Below are positions 1-5,901 of a DNA stretch of 6,075 nucleotides, piece by piece. Under the pieces are notes generated by a model. The model searched no databases, was not told where the DNA came from, and worked only from the letters and a program-made list of their open reading frames with translations. How positions within the stretch are numbered: the first letter of the stretch is position 1; the number at the start of each line of letters is the position of its first letter. The stretch covers positions 1,236,253 through 1,242,327 of the forward strand of contig CP070650.1 of NCBI GenBank assembly GCA_020354595.1, read 5' to 3'. The position numbers were made by a program, and so were the translations under genes. Source of the stretch: Myxococcales bacterium (GTDB lineage: Bacteria; Myxococcota_A; Polyangia; Polyangiales; Houyiibacteriaceae).

Positions 1-555
1 CCGCGCGACACACTTCGCGTGCAAGGCGTGCGTCCGTATGGGAGGCTCCCGGAAGGAAGCGGTTTCGCGGTTCGCGTCTTGGGCGACCCGTCGATGGGCA
101 CCTCGTTCGGCGCGCAGTTGGACGGCAAGGGCGTCCAAGTCACCGGTTCGGCGGGCACCTGGACGTTGACAGGACCGGAATCGCTCGGCCCCGGCTGGCA
201 TTCGCTGAGCCTGTCGGCCGGATCCCCGGAGGGCACGGTGCAACGCACCGTGAAGTTCTTGGTCGAGGGTGGCGAGAGCAGCGGGCCTCCCATGCCGCCG
301 CCAGACGAGCCGACCGTGTTTTTCGAAGAGGACATCCGGCCGATCTACGAGCGCAGCTGCGCCGCCTGTCACGGGGAAGGCAGCAATCAATCGTTCTTGG
401 GCAGCTTCGAGGCGTTCAGCGCGCTTGGACAGCAAGCCCTCGACCGTGTGTCCGCGGGCGAGATGCCGCCCCCCGCTGCCGGTGTGGCGGAACCGCTCAC
501 CGAGGACGAAATACAGCTACTTGCAACCTGGGTGCAGGAAGGGATGAATCCGTGA
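1..555 (+). CDS. Ig-like domain / monohaem cytochrome c protein, 5'-truncated by the window edge
   Basis: The frame is open from base 1, so the gene starts upstream; an internal GTG at 19 is not needed as a start. The visible 184 codons fall into two parts. Codons about 8-90 are rich in short beta-strand-like stretches (for example TWTLTGPESL, then GPGWHSLSL and RTVKFLV), as in bacterial Ig-like repeats. A Gly/Pro linker at about 90-104 leads to a compact cytochrome c domain. That domain has the haem-binding motif CAACH at codons 120-124 (bases 358-372), where the two Cys bind haem covalently and His is the axial ligand. Met155 in GEMPPP is the likely second ligand. The C-terminus (EIQLLATWVQEGM) fits the closing helix of small class I cytochromes. 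The protein should therefore be exported, although its signal peptide lies outside the window. Its stop overlaps the start of the next gene, placing it in the same operon. The cytochrome call is firm; the Ig-like call and electron partners are inference. Confidence 0.85.
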   Translation, partial: PRDTLRVQGVRPYGRLPEGSGFAVRVLGDPSMGTSFGAQLDGKGVQVTGSAGTWTLTGPESLGPGWHSLSLSAGSPEGTVQRTVKFLVEGGESSGPPMPPPDEPTVFFEEDIRPIYERSCAACHGEGSNQSFLGSFEAFSALGQQALDRVSAGEMPPPAAGVAEPLTEDEIQLLATWVQEGMNP

Positions 556-1187
556 GCTCATTCGAGAACCTCGCCGCGGGGCTCTGCCTCGCCATCGTAT
601 CGTCGATCGTGGCCGTCGGCTGCAGCAGCGACTCTTCGCCCTACGTCGATCCTCGGAGCGTCGTGGGGCCCGAGGAGGTCCCCGAGACGAAGCGCATTCG
701 GCGCCTCACCGCCGATCAGTTCTTCGCTTCCCTGTATGTTGCGACCGGACAGCAATGGGACGACGAAGAGCAGTTTGCAGCGACCTTGGGGCGGCCCGAC
801 TTCGCGGAGGTCACCGCCGAGGGCCGGGAGATGTCGGTTGGCTTTGCGAAACTTGCCGGTGATGCGGCGCGCCAGACCTGTCGCCGCGCAGTTCAGCAGG
901 ATCGCGGCATCGCGGATCCCGAGTCCCGCGTGATCCTTCGCAAGATCAACGACGTTGACCAGCTCGACCCGTTCGATCCCAATGTCGACGAGAACCTGCG
1001 CTATCTGGCTCTGCGCTTTCTCGGCGTGTACGCGATCGACGACGAAGATCGACGCCTTCAGCCGTGGCGGACCATTCTGCACGACGGCCTGACCGACGTC
1101 GACGATGCGCGCCTTTCAGAGGGCGAGGACCGCTGGATTGCGGTCTGTACCGGCTTGGCGCTTCACCCGGATTTCCTGACGTACTGA
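552..1187 (+). CDS. predicted lipoprotein of unknown function, DUF1501-operon associated
   Basis: A 211-residue protein starting at GTG 552, whose GTGA overlaps the previous stop by 4 bases. A purine-rich AAGGGA lies 7 bases upstream (539-544). The N-terminus has a hydrophobic stretch (about residues 8-22) ending in AVGC, a plausible lipobox with Cys24 as the lipidated residue. Ser25 follows, which in Gram-negatives usually sends lipoproteins to the outer membrane. Residues 47-66 (KRIRRLTADQFFASLYVATG) resemble the 'RRLT..QY...L..LTG' opening of DUF1587-type proteins. The C-terminus (WIAVCTGLALHPDFLTY, 195-211) resembles the '..L..SPEF.Y' ending common in DUF1549/DUF1585/DUF1800-type families. 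There is no CxxCH, so no c-type haem; besides Cys24 there are only Cys110 and Cys199, which could form a disulfide. I do not recognise a named family. Its place between a cytochrome and a DUF1501 gene suggests an accessory or anchoring part of one complex, which is inference. Confidence 0.8.
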   Translation: MSSFENLAAGLCLAIVSSIVAVGCSSDSSPYVDPRSVVGPEEVPETKRIRRLTADQFFASLYVATGQQWDDEEQFAATLGRPDFAEVTAEGREMSVGFAKLAGDAARQTCRRAVQQDRGIADPESRVILRKINDVDQLDPFDPNVDENLRYLALRFLGVYAIDDEDRRLQPWRTILHDGLTDVDDARLSEGEDRWIAVCTGLALHPDFLTY

Positions 1188-1189
1188 GG
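1186..1189 (+). promoter_or_regulatory. ribosome binding site for the DUF1501 gene
   Basis: GAGG overlaps the last two bases of the upstream TGA stop and lies 7 bases before ATG 1197. It supports that start and suggests that ribosomes ending the lipoprotein gene can re-initiate on the next one. Confidence 0.5.
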
Positions 1190-1196
1190 CACCGAC

Positions 1197-2525
1197 ATGA
1201 GTAAGAAAACAGAGCTTCCACACCTGAGTCGCCGCGCGCTCCTGCAAGGGATGCTCGGCGGGGCCGCGACGTACGCCCTTTGGCCCATCAGGCCGTTGCT
1301 TGCACAGGATGCGGCCGGCCATCGTTTCGTCGCCTGTTTCCTCGATGGCGGCTGGGACGTGCTTCTCGCCGGCGATCCCCGAGACCCCGCGGGCAGCTAC
1401 GAGGGAATCGATCTCGGTTTGAACCTTCTCGCTGCGGAGTTCGCGGACCCGTTCCCCGTCTCGATGGGAGGCACGGAGCAGCTTTGGGGCCCGACGATGC
1501 GCGCCCTGCAGCCACACGCCGATCTCGCGACTTTCTTCCGCGGCATCAACATGAACACCGTTTCTCACGAGACGGCGAAGTCCTATAGCCACACGGGGCG
1601 TCAGCCGGCCGGGGCGCTCGCCCGGGGTGACTCGATCGGGACCGTTGCCGCTGCGGTGCACGACAACGGCACGTTGCTGCCGAACGCTGCGATTTCGATC
1701 CCGAGCTACAACCGTGCGTTTGACAATCGCTTCTCCGCGATTCGCATGAACGACCCGCGAGAGATTCGCGACCTGATCGGTGCGACGCAAGGAGCGTTGC
1801 CCGAAGGCGTCGAGGACCTGCTTCACAAGGCCCTCGAGGATGCGTATTCCTGTGTTTCGCCGGCTTACTCAGGCCGCCTTCCCGAAGACGAGCTCCACAT
1901 CAGCCGCGACCGCATCAAGCGGCTCCAGCAGCAGGACGTGGTCGCGCGCTTCGACTTCAACGCCGAGACGGCCGAAATGGACGAGATTCGCGCACTCTAC
2001 CCGCTCGACAACGGGTCGGGACGAGCGACCGCCACGGCCGCTCAGCTCCTCCTGACCGACCTGAGCGCCGCGGTGACGACCCGCGTTCGGGGCGGTTACG
2101 ACACCCATGGCGTTGAGTGGGCAAACGATCAGCCGCAGCGCTTGGTCGAGGCCTTCGAAGCGATCGGCGCGATGCTCACACACCTCCGCAACGACGACCC
2201 GAGCTTCGAGCGAACGACGGTGTTGGTCTACTCCGAGTTCGCGCGAACGCCGAAGATCAATGGCGACGGGGGCCGCGATCACTGGTTCGCCGACACGATG
2301 ATGGTCTTTGGGAGCACGCTCAAGAAGGGCGTCTTCGGCGCGAGCAACGAGCAGGACCTGGGCATATTGGCCCTCGATCCAGTGACCGGTCGGCCCGACG
2401 AGGGGGGCATCCAGCTCAGGCCGGAGCACGTAATGGCGACGCTGGTGCAGAGTCTCGGCGGCGACCCGTCGCCATATCGCGAAGACCCACTCACCGCGTG
2501 GATCGAAAAGGAGCTCACGCCATGA
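1197..2525 (+). CDS. Tat-exported DUF1501 family protein (alkaline phosphatase/sulfatase-like fold)
   Basis: A 442-residue protein, a usual full length for DUF1501. The N-terminus carries a twin-arginine signal: SRRALLQG (Arg12-Arg13) followed by a weakly hydrophobic Gly/Ala core and probable cleavage near Ala36-Gln37. This implies export of a folded, possibly metal-bound protein. Family hallmarks in order are FLDGGWD (48-54), NTVSHETAKSYSHTGRQPAG (120-139), GGYDTHG (299-305), and YSEFARTPKINGDGGRDHW (345-363) followed by a conserved-looking MMVFG. The Asp and His residues in GGWD, GGYDTH and GRDHW are where members of the alkaline-phosphatase superfamily hold metal, so these are candidate ligands (family knowledge plus inference). 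No substrate is known for DUF1501; these genes commonly sit beside DUF1549/DUF1585-type cytochrome genes, as here. EFARTP replaces the more usual EFGRTP. The 3' end overlaps the next gene by ATGA. The family call is strong; the activity is unknown. Confidence 0.93.
   Translation: MSKKTELPHLSRRALLQGMLGGAATYALWPIRPLLAQDAAGHRFVACFLDGGWDVLLAGDPRDPAGSYEGIDLGLNLLAAEFADPFPVSMGGTEQLWGPTMRALQPHADLATFFRGINMNTVSHETAKSYSHTGRQPAGALARGDSIGTVAAAVHDNGTLLPNAAISIPSYNRAFDNRFSAIRMNDPREIRDLIGATQGALPEGVEDLLHKALEDAYSCVSPAYSGRLPEDELHISRDRIKRLQQQDVVARFDFNAETAEMDEIRALYPLDNGSGRATATAAQLLLTDLSAAVTTRVRGGYDTHGVEWANDQPQRLVEAFEAIGAMLTHLRNDDPSFERTTVLVYSEFARTPKINGDGGRDHWFADTMMVFGSTLKKGVFGASNEQDLGILALDPVTGRPDEGGIQLRPEHVMATLVQSLGGDPSPYREDPLTAWIEKELTP
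2508..2513 (+). promoter_or_regulatory. strong Shine-Dalgarno that fixes the start at 2522
   Basis: AAGGAG lies inside the 3' end of the DUF1501 gene, 8 bases before ATG 2522. The downstream reading frame stays open for about 135 codons further upstream inside the DUF1501 gene. This site, together with the signal peptide that begins right at 2522, marks 2522 as the real start. Confidence 0.85.
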
Positions 2526-4102
2526 GGGTGTTGATCATTGGTTTGTTGACGGTAGTCGCCTGGACCGGCGCGACGTCTTCTGAGGCGCAGTCACCCGACA
2601 TCTGCGCGCCTGTCGAGAAGCTCGACAAGTATCGCTACCTCCGGCAGCTCACGCTCGACCTCTACGGGCGCATTCCGACCGTCGAGGAGTACGAGCGGCT
2701 GCATTCGATGGAAGATGTCAGCGACGAGATCATCGACGAGATGATCGGCTCCCCCGAGTTCTACGACCAGCTCCGGCGCTATCATCGAAACCTCTTGTGG
2801 AGCAATCTCGGTGACGACGACCTCGTGGGTCAGACCATTCAAGAAGAGGGCGACGATACCTTCCGGGTGTGGCTGAACCGCGGCAAGCGTGATGACTATC
2901 GGGGCCGCGACGTCAACTGTCTCGACATGCAGCACACCAACTTCGACGTGGACGGTCGTGCGTTGCCGATGGTTGAGAACTACCTCGAGGGGGACTGTGC
3001 CGGAGGCGAGGGATGCACCATGGACGGGTGGATCGACGTCGAGCCCTATTGGGCGCCTGGCACCGCGATTCGCGTGTGTGCATTCGACGCGCAGCCTCAC
3101 ACCGACGCCACGCCGAACGACAACGGCGATCCGCGCACCTGCGATCAGGTCGGCGATGACGACCCGCTTTGCGGATGCGGCCCGGACCTCCGGTATTGCA
3201 CGGCGCGAGGTGGGAACTACGACGCGGTTCACGATGCCCTGCTCGAGGAGCCGACGCGCGTGTTCGAGGTGGTCATCAAGGCGGGAGAGCCCTACATGAA
3301 TGCGTTCTCGACGCGCGCCACGGCGATGAACGGCGCGCTTGCGCACTACTATCGCTACCTCGCCCGCGATGACGACGCCGAGCTCAAGAACGCACCCGAG
3401 CTCCCCTACGAGTCGGATTGGCAGCAGGTCGATCGCGAGCCGTATCACAGTGGCGTCCTGACCACACTCGGCTTCCTCCGCCGCTTTGCGTCGCACCGCG
3501 CTCGGGTGAACCGGTTGTATACCGCGTTCCTCTGCACGCCGTTCGAGGCGCCCGCGGGCGGTCTCCCGCCGGCGACAGACGAATGCTCGATGAACCCCGA
3601 TCTGTCTTCGCGCTGCGGTTGCGCGACCTGCCACGAAACGATCGAGCCGGCTACGACGCATTGGGGTCGCTGGGAAGAAGGAGACGACTTCGTCTACAAC
3701 GAAGACATCGACGTGTTCAGCAACAACTGCGCCAACTGTGAGAAGGGCAGCTGCTCGAACTTCTGCAAGACCTTCTACATCACGCGCGAGCTCGAAACGA
3801 CGCCCGGCTCGGTCGACAGTGAGCTCGGCAAGCTCAAGACGTTGGGCTGGCGAACCGAGGCTGAAGCGGCAGCCCTCGACGCGGGTCCGAGCGCGCTCGT
3901 CGGCCGCCCCGAGTACCAGCAGCAGCTTGCGAGCTGTGCCGTGCGGAGCTTTTCGGAGCACATCTTCGGAAGAGAGTTGAGCCCCGAGGAGCGCACCGGC
4001 TGGCTTGCCGACAAGACGTCCAACTTCGCCGCCAGCGGCCACGACTTCCTGCAGATGGTCAAGGACGTGGTGACCGACGATCGCTACCGCCGAATCGAAT
4101 GA
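2522..4102 (+). CDS. exported cysteine-rich c-type cytochrome, DUF1549-like N-terminus with DUF1588/DUF1585-like C-terminus
   Basis: A 526-residue protein. Residues 1-22 are a Sec signal peptide (MRVLIIGLL core, cleavage near Glu21-Ala22-Gln23). Residues 36-82 (YRYLRQLTLDLYGRIPTVEE, then DEMIGSPEFYDQL) match the DUF1549 pattern of a 'LDL.GR.PT..E' helix followed by a 'SPEF' turn. Residues 246-280 (FEVVIKAGEPYMNAF, then MNGALAHYYRY) resemble the 'TADYT..N..LA.HYG' region of the same protein class. Residues 308-385 (YHSGVLTTLGFLRRFASHRA, FLCTPFEAP, CATCHETIEP, HWGRW) are DUF1588-like, with a covalent haem site at Cys367/Cys370/His371 (bases 3620-3634). Residues 470-523 (ASCAVRSFSEHIFGRELSPE, NFAASGHDFLQMVKDVV) are DUF1585-like. 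There are 19 cysteines, including a cluster at 133-226 and a C-x2-C-x4-C-x3-C set at 403-415. The gene overlaps the DUF1501 stop by 4 bases. It probably acts as a periplasmic or surface electron carrier partnered with the DUF1501 protein; the role is inference. Confidence 0.92.
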   Translation: MRVLIIGLLTVVAWTGATSSEAQSPDICAPVEKLDKYRYLRQLTLDLYGRIPTVEEYERLHSMEDVSDEIIDEMIGSPEFYDQLRRYHRNLLWSNLGDDDLVGQTIQEEGDDTFRVWLNRGKRDDYRGRDVNCLDMQHTNFDVDGRALPMVENYLEGDCAGGEGCTMDGWIDVEPYWAPGTAIRVCAFDAQPHTDATPNDNGDPRTCDQVGDDDPLCGCGPDLRYCTARGGNYDAVHDALLEEPTRVFEVVIKAGEPYMNAFSTRATAMNGALAHYYRYLARDDDAELKNAPELPYESDWQQVDREPYHSGVLTTLGFLRRFASHRARVNRLYTAFLCTPFEAPAGGLPPATDECSMNPDLSSRCGCATCHETIEPATTHWGRWEEGDDFVYNEDIDVFSNNCANCEKGSCSNFCKTFYITRELETTPGSVDSELGKLKTLGWRTEAEAAALDAGPSALVGRPEYQQQLASCAVRSFSEHIFGRELSPEERTGWLADKTSNFAASGHDFLQMVKDVVTDDRYRRIE

Positions 4103-4149
4103 AACTGGCGTCGATCTCGGCCCTCGCGATACCCTAGGTGAGCACCGGC

Positions 4150-4155
4150 AAGGAG
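4150..4155 (+). promoter_or_regulatory. Shine-Dalgarno that decides the start at 4162
   Basis: AAGGAG lies 6 bases before ATG 4162. The frame could also start at GTG 4138, but that codon has no ribosome binding site and would put eight extra residues in front of an otherwise well-formed signal peptide. Confidence 0.8.
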
Positions 4156-4161
4156 ACGACG

Positions 4162-4800
4162 ATGAGGCAGATGTTCATTGCTATGTTGGCGCTCGGCCTG
4201 CTCGCGGGGGCTAGTGACGCGCAGGCGCAAGAGACCGAGGGCGCCGCCTCGACCGAGGCAACCGCGGAAACGGCCGAGACCAAGCAGACCGTCTGGTGGG
4301 AGGAAGAGGAAGAGCTCAAAGAGACCCGCGGGTTCCTCGGTGGTCTCCTCGGCGCAGGCTTCGGCGTAAACGGCCAAATCGACAGTGGACAGAAGGCCTA
4401 CGTGGACGCCAGCGTGCTCTTTGCTCTTCGCGGCGGTCTACTGCTGGGCAAAGGCAGCCGTTGGATGCTGGGCTTCGAAGTGGCGCCCGTGAGTAACCGC
4501 CTCGATTGGCGTTTTCGCGCAACGCCGACCGGTTTCGTCTCGTTTGGAAGCTTGGTGCCGATCAAGGGCAGCAAGAAGTGGGATTGGCTTTGGAGCGTCG
4601 GAGTTGGCGTCGGCGGCGGCCTCGACTACCGATTCTTGGTCGGCGTGAAGGTCGACGTGCTGACCTTCAATTACAAGATGAGGGACAACCTCTGGGTCGA
4701 CTTCGGCATTCCGACGATCCGCTTCCACATCGAGACGGCGGACCGAGCGCGCTGGAACACGCAGTTCGTCTTCCCACTCGGCATCACCTGGGCGATCTGA
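4162..4800 (+). CDS. exported protein of unknown family, probable small outer-membrane beta-barrel
   Basis: A 212-residue protein starting at ATG 4162, preferred over GTG 4138 because of the AAGGAG site. Residues 1-22 form a clear Sec signal peptide (MFIAMLALGLLAGA core, cleavage after AQA at 22). The mature N-terminus is low-complexity and acidic: repeats of Thr/Glu/Ala at 31-40, then WWEEEEEL at 45-52. From about 58 to the end the chain alternates Gly/aromatic/hydrophobic strands with short polar turns (AYVDASVLFALRGGLLLG, WLWSVGVGVGGGLDYRFLVG, DNLWVDFGIPTIRFHI, QFVFPLGITWAI). This suggests roughly eight amphipathic beta strands, as in small porin-like or OmpA-type barrels. There are no cysteines, in sharp contrast to the upstream cytochrome. 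It ends in Ile rather than the Phe typical of many barrel proteins. It is 59 bases after the cytochrome gene with no clear terminator between, so read-through is possible. No named family is recognised. Confidence 0.8.
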   Translation: MRQMFIAMLALGLLAGASDAQAQETEGAASTEATAETAETKQTVWWEEEEELKETRGFLGGLLGAGFGVNGQIDSGQKAYVDASVLFALRGGLLLGKGSRWMLGFEVAPVSNRLDWRFRATPTGFVSFGSLVPIKGSKKWDWLWSVGVGVGGGLDYRFLVGVKVDVLTFNYKMRDNLWVDFGIPTIRFHIETADRARWNTQFVFPLGITWAI

Positions 4801-4808
4801 CGCGCAGC

Positions 4809-4834
4809 TGGGCGCCTTTTGCCATGAGCGCCCA
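4809..4834 (+). other. 7-bp inverted repeat before the membrane-protein gene
   Basis: TGGGCGC (4809-4815) pairs perfectly with GCGCCCA (4828-4834) around a 12-base loop containing TTTT. The right arm ends on the A of the first possible ATG (4834). No T-run follows, so it is not a standard intrinsic terminator. It could be a weak transcription or translation brake between 4800 and the next gene, or chance in GC-rich DNA. Confidence 0.3.
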
Positions 4835-5898
4835 TGCGTCATAACGCCGGCATGAGCGAGGAGCCGAGCGCCGAGCCGAAGGCGCGGACGTTTGCCGAGC
4901 GCATGCAGAGCCGCATCGAGCGCGTGCAGGCGTGGGGGCAGGGCGTCTACGAGGCAGTGCCACCCCGCGCGCGTCGCAACACCCGGCGGGCGTTCTCGCT
5001 CGTCTTCTTCATCGTCATCGGCACGATTCTCTACCGTCAGCTTCGGGGCACCGACTGGCCGGAGGTCCTCCGCTCCCTGCCCGCCTCGCCGTGGTTCTAC
5101 CTTCTCTTCCTCGCGCGATTCTTTCTTCAGCCGACGGTCGAGGTGCTCTGCTACACGGCCGTCTGGGGCATCAATCTCTTCCGCTATTTCGGCGTCTTCC
5201 TGGTCAAGCTGATCATGAACACCTCGGTCGCGGGAATGAGCGGCGATATGTACTTCCTGGTGTGGGCCGTGCGGACGCTCCGAATCAGCTACCGGAAGGC
5301 GTTCTCCGGCGTAAAAGACGTCACTCTACTGTCGGCTGCGGCGGCGAACATCGTCGCCGTCATCGTCCTCGGGGGCTATCTCGTCTTCGGCGATTTGACG
5401 CTCATGCAGACCGTGCGGCCCGCAGCGCTCGGCATCATCATCGGCGTCACGCTCGCGGCGGCGGTTCTGAGCCTGCTAGTCATTTTGTTTCGCGGAAAGG
5501 TGCTTGGTGTCGGCACCAGCACCATGTGGCGCATCATCGGCTATCACCTGGTCCGAAGCGGCGGCAATCTCGTGTTGCTCGGAATGCAGTGGACGGTCGG
5601 GCTTCCAGGGTCGGTCTTCACGGCTTGGATCAGCCTTCTCGTGGTCGACCTGTTGGTGCAGCGCACGCCGTTCATTCCGGCCCGCGAGTTCCTCTTCCTT
5701 TCACTCGCTCTGGCGCTAGCGGACACGATCGACGCGCCGCAGGCGCAGGTCACCGCACTCTTCCTCGCCGACACGGCGTTGCGGCAGGTCGTCATCGTAC
5801 CTTCTCTCATCACTGGCTTTCTTTGGAAGACCAAGCCGCAGCCGCTTCCCCTCGACCCAGGCGACGAGGACGTCGAAAAAGAGTTGCCCGGAGCCTAG
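4834..5898 (+). CDS. multi-pass inner-membrane protein, possibly LPG-synthase/flippase-like membrane domain
   Basis: A 354-residue protein if begun at ATG 4834; ATG 4852 (giving MSEEPSAEPK) is an equally plausible start, and neither has a good ribosome binding site. The first 50 residues are charged and likely cytoplasmic, with a basic patch PRARRNTRR (44-52) just before the first membrane span. Hydrophobic segments lie near 54-68, 87-110, 117-133, 166-186, 197-219, 244-275, 285-297 and 318-332, giving about seven or eight spans, with a polar acidic tail (GDEDVEKEL). The alternation of long hydrophobic helices with Arg-rich loops, and the late segment TPFIPAREFLFLSLALAL before a second helix ending LADTALRQVV, recall the C-terminal 'GG.G..E' part of LPG_synthase_TM/UPF0104 proteins. 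However, the glycine motif itself is absent, so this is only a weak suggestion. It starts 33 bases after the barrel gene and may be co-transcribed. No catalytic motif was recognised. Confidence 0.85.
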   Translation: MRHNAGMSEEPSAEPKARTFAERMQSRIERVQAWGQGVYEAVPPRARRNTRRAFSLVFFIVIGTILYRQLRGTDWPEVLRSLPASPWFYLLFLARFFLQPTVEVLCYTAVWGINLFRYFGVFLVKLIMNTSVAGMSGDMYFLVWAVRTLRISYRKAFSGVKDVTLLSAAAANIVAVIVLGGYLVFGDLTLMQTVRPAALGIIIGVTLAAAVLSLLVILFRGKVLGVGTSTMWRIIGYHLVRSGGNLVLLGMQWTVGLPGSVFTAWISLLVVDLLVQRTPFIPAREFLFLSLALALADTIDAPQAQVTALFLADTALRQVVIVPSLITGFLWKTKPQPLPLDPGDEDVEKELPGA

Positions 5899-5901
5899 GC
5901 T
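5892..5901. repeat. 10-base palindrome holding both convergent stop codons
   Basis: AGCCTAGGCT is its own reverse complement. The plus-strand TAG (5896-5898) and minus-strand TAG (5897-5895) share its central CTAG, and both proteins therefore end in a GCC-coded Ala. No T-run follows on either side, so a bidirectional terminator is possible but not shown. Confidence 0.8.

Noticed and set aside
1116..1826. Minus-strand open frame of 236 codons across the lipoprotein/DUF1501 junction
   Set aside because: Its composition is Arg-rich and featureless, and it is opposite well-supported plus-strand genes.
2117..2521. Upstream in-frame extension of the cytochrome gene inside the DUF1501 gene
   Set aside because: The extension is Arg/Gly-rich noise that overlaps the conserved DUF1501 end. 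The AAGGAG site and signal peptide place the start at 2522.
3173..3199. CGCGPDLRYC (residues 217-226) as a second haem site
   Set aside because: There is no CxxCH; the cysteine spacing and the absence of His do not fit covalent haem attachment.
2591..4042. Long open minus-strand frame (483 codons) opposite the cytochrome gene
   Set aside because: It is Arg/Val/Glu-rich with no signal, domain or ribosome binding site, and lies wholly opposite a gene with clear family motifs. Such antisense frames are common in high-GC DNA.
4103..4161. Possible promoter or terminator between the cytochrome gene and the barrel gene
   Set aside because: No convincing -35/-10 pair and no hairpin with a T-run could be found; only the ribosome binding site at 4150-4155 is supportable.
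4138..4161. GTG 4138 as the start of the barrel gene
   Set aside because: It has no Shine-Dalgarno and would add a polar leader (MSTGKETT) before a complete signal peptide; ATG 4162 has AAGGAG at good spacing.
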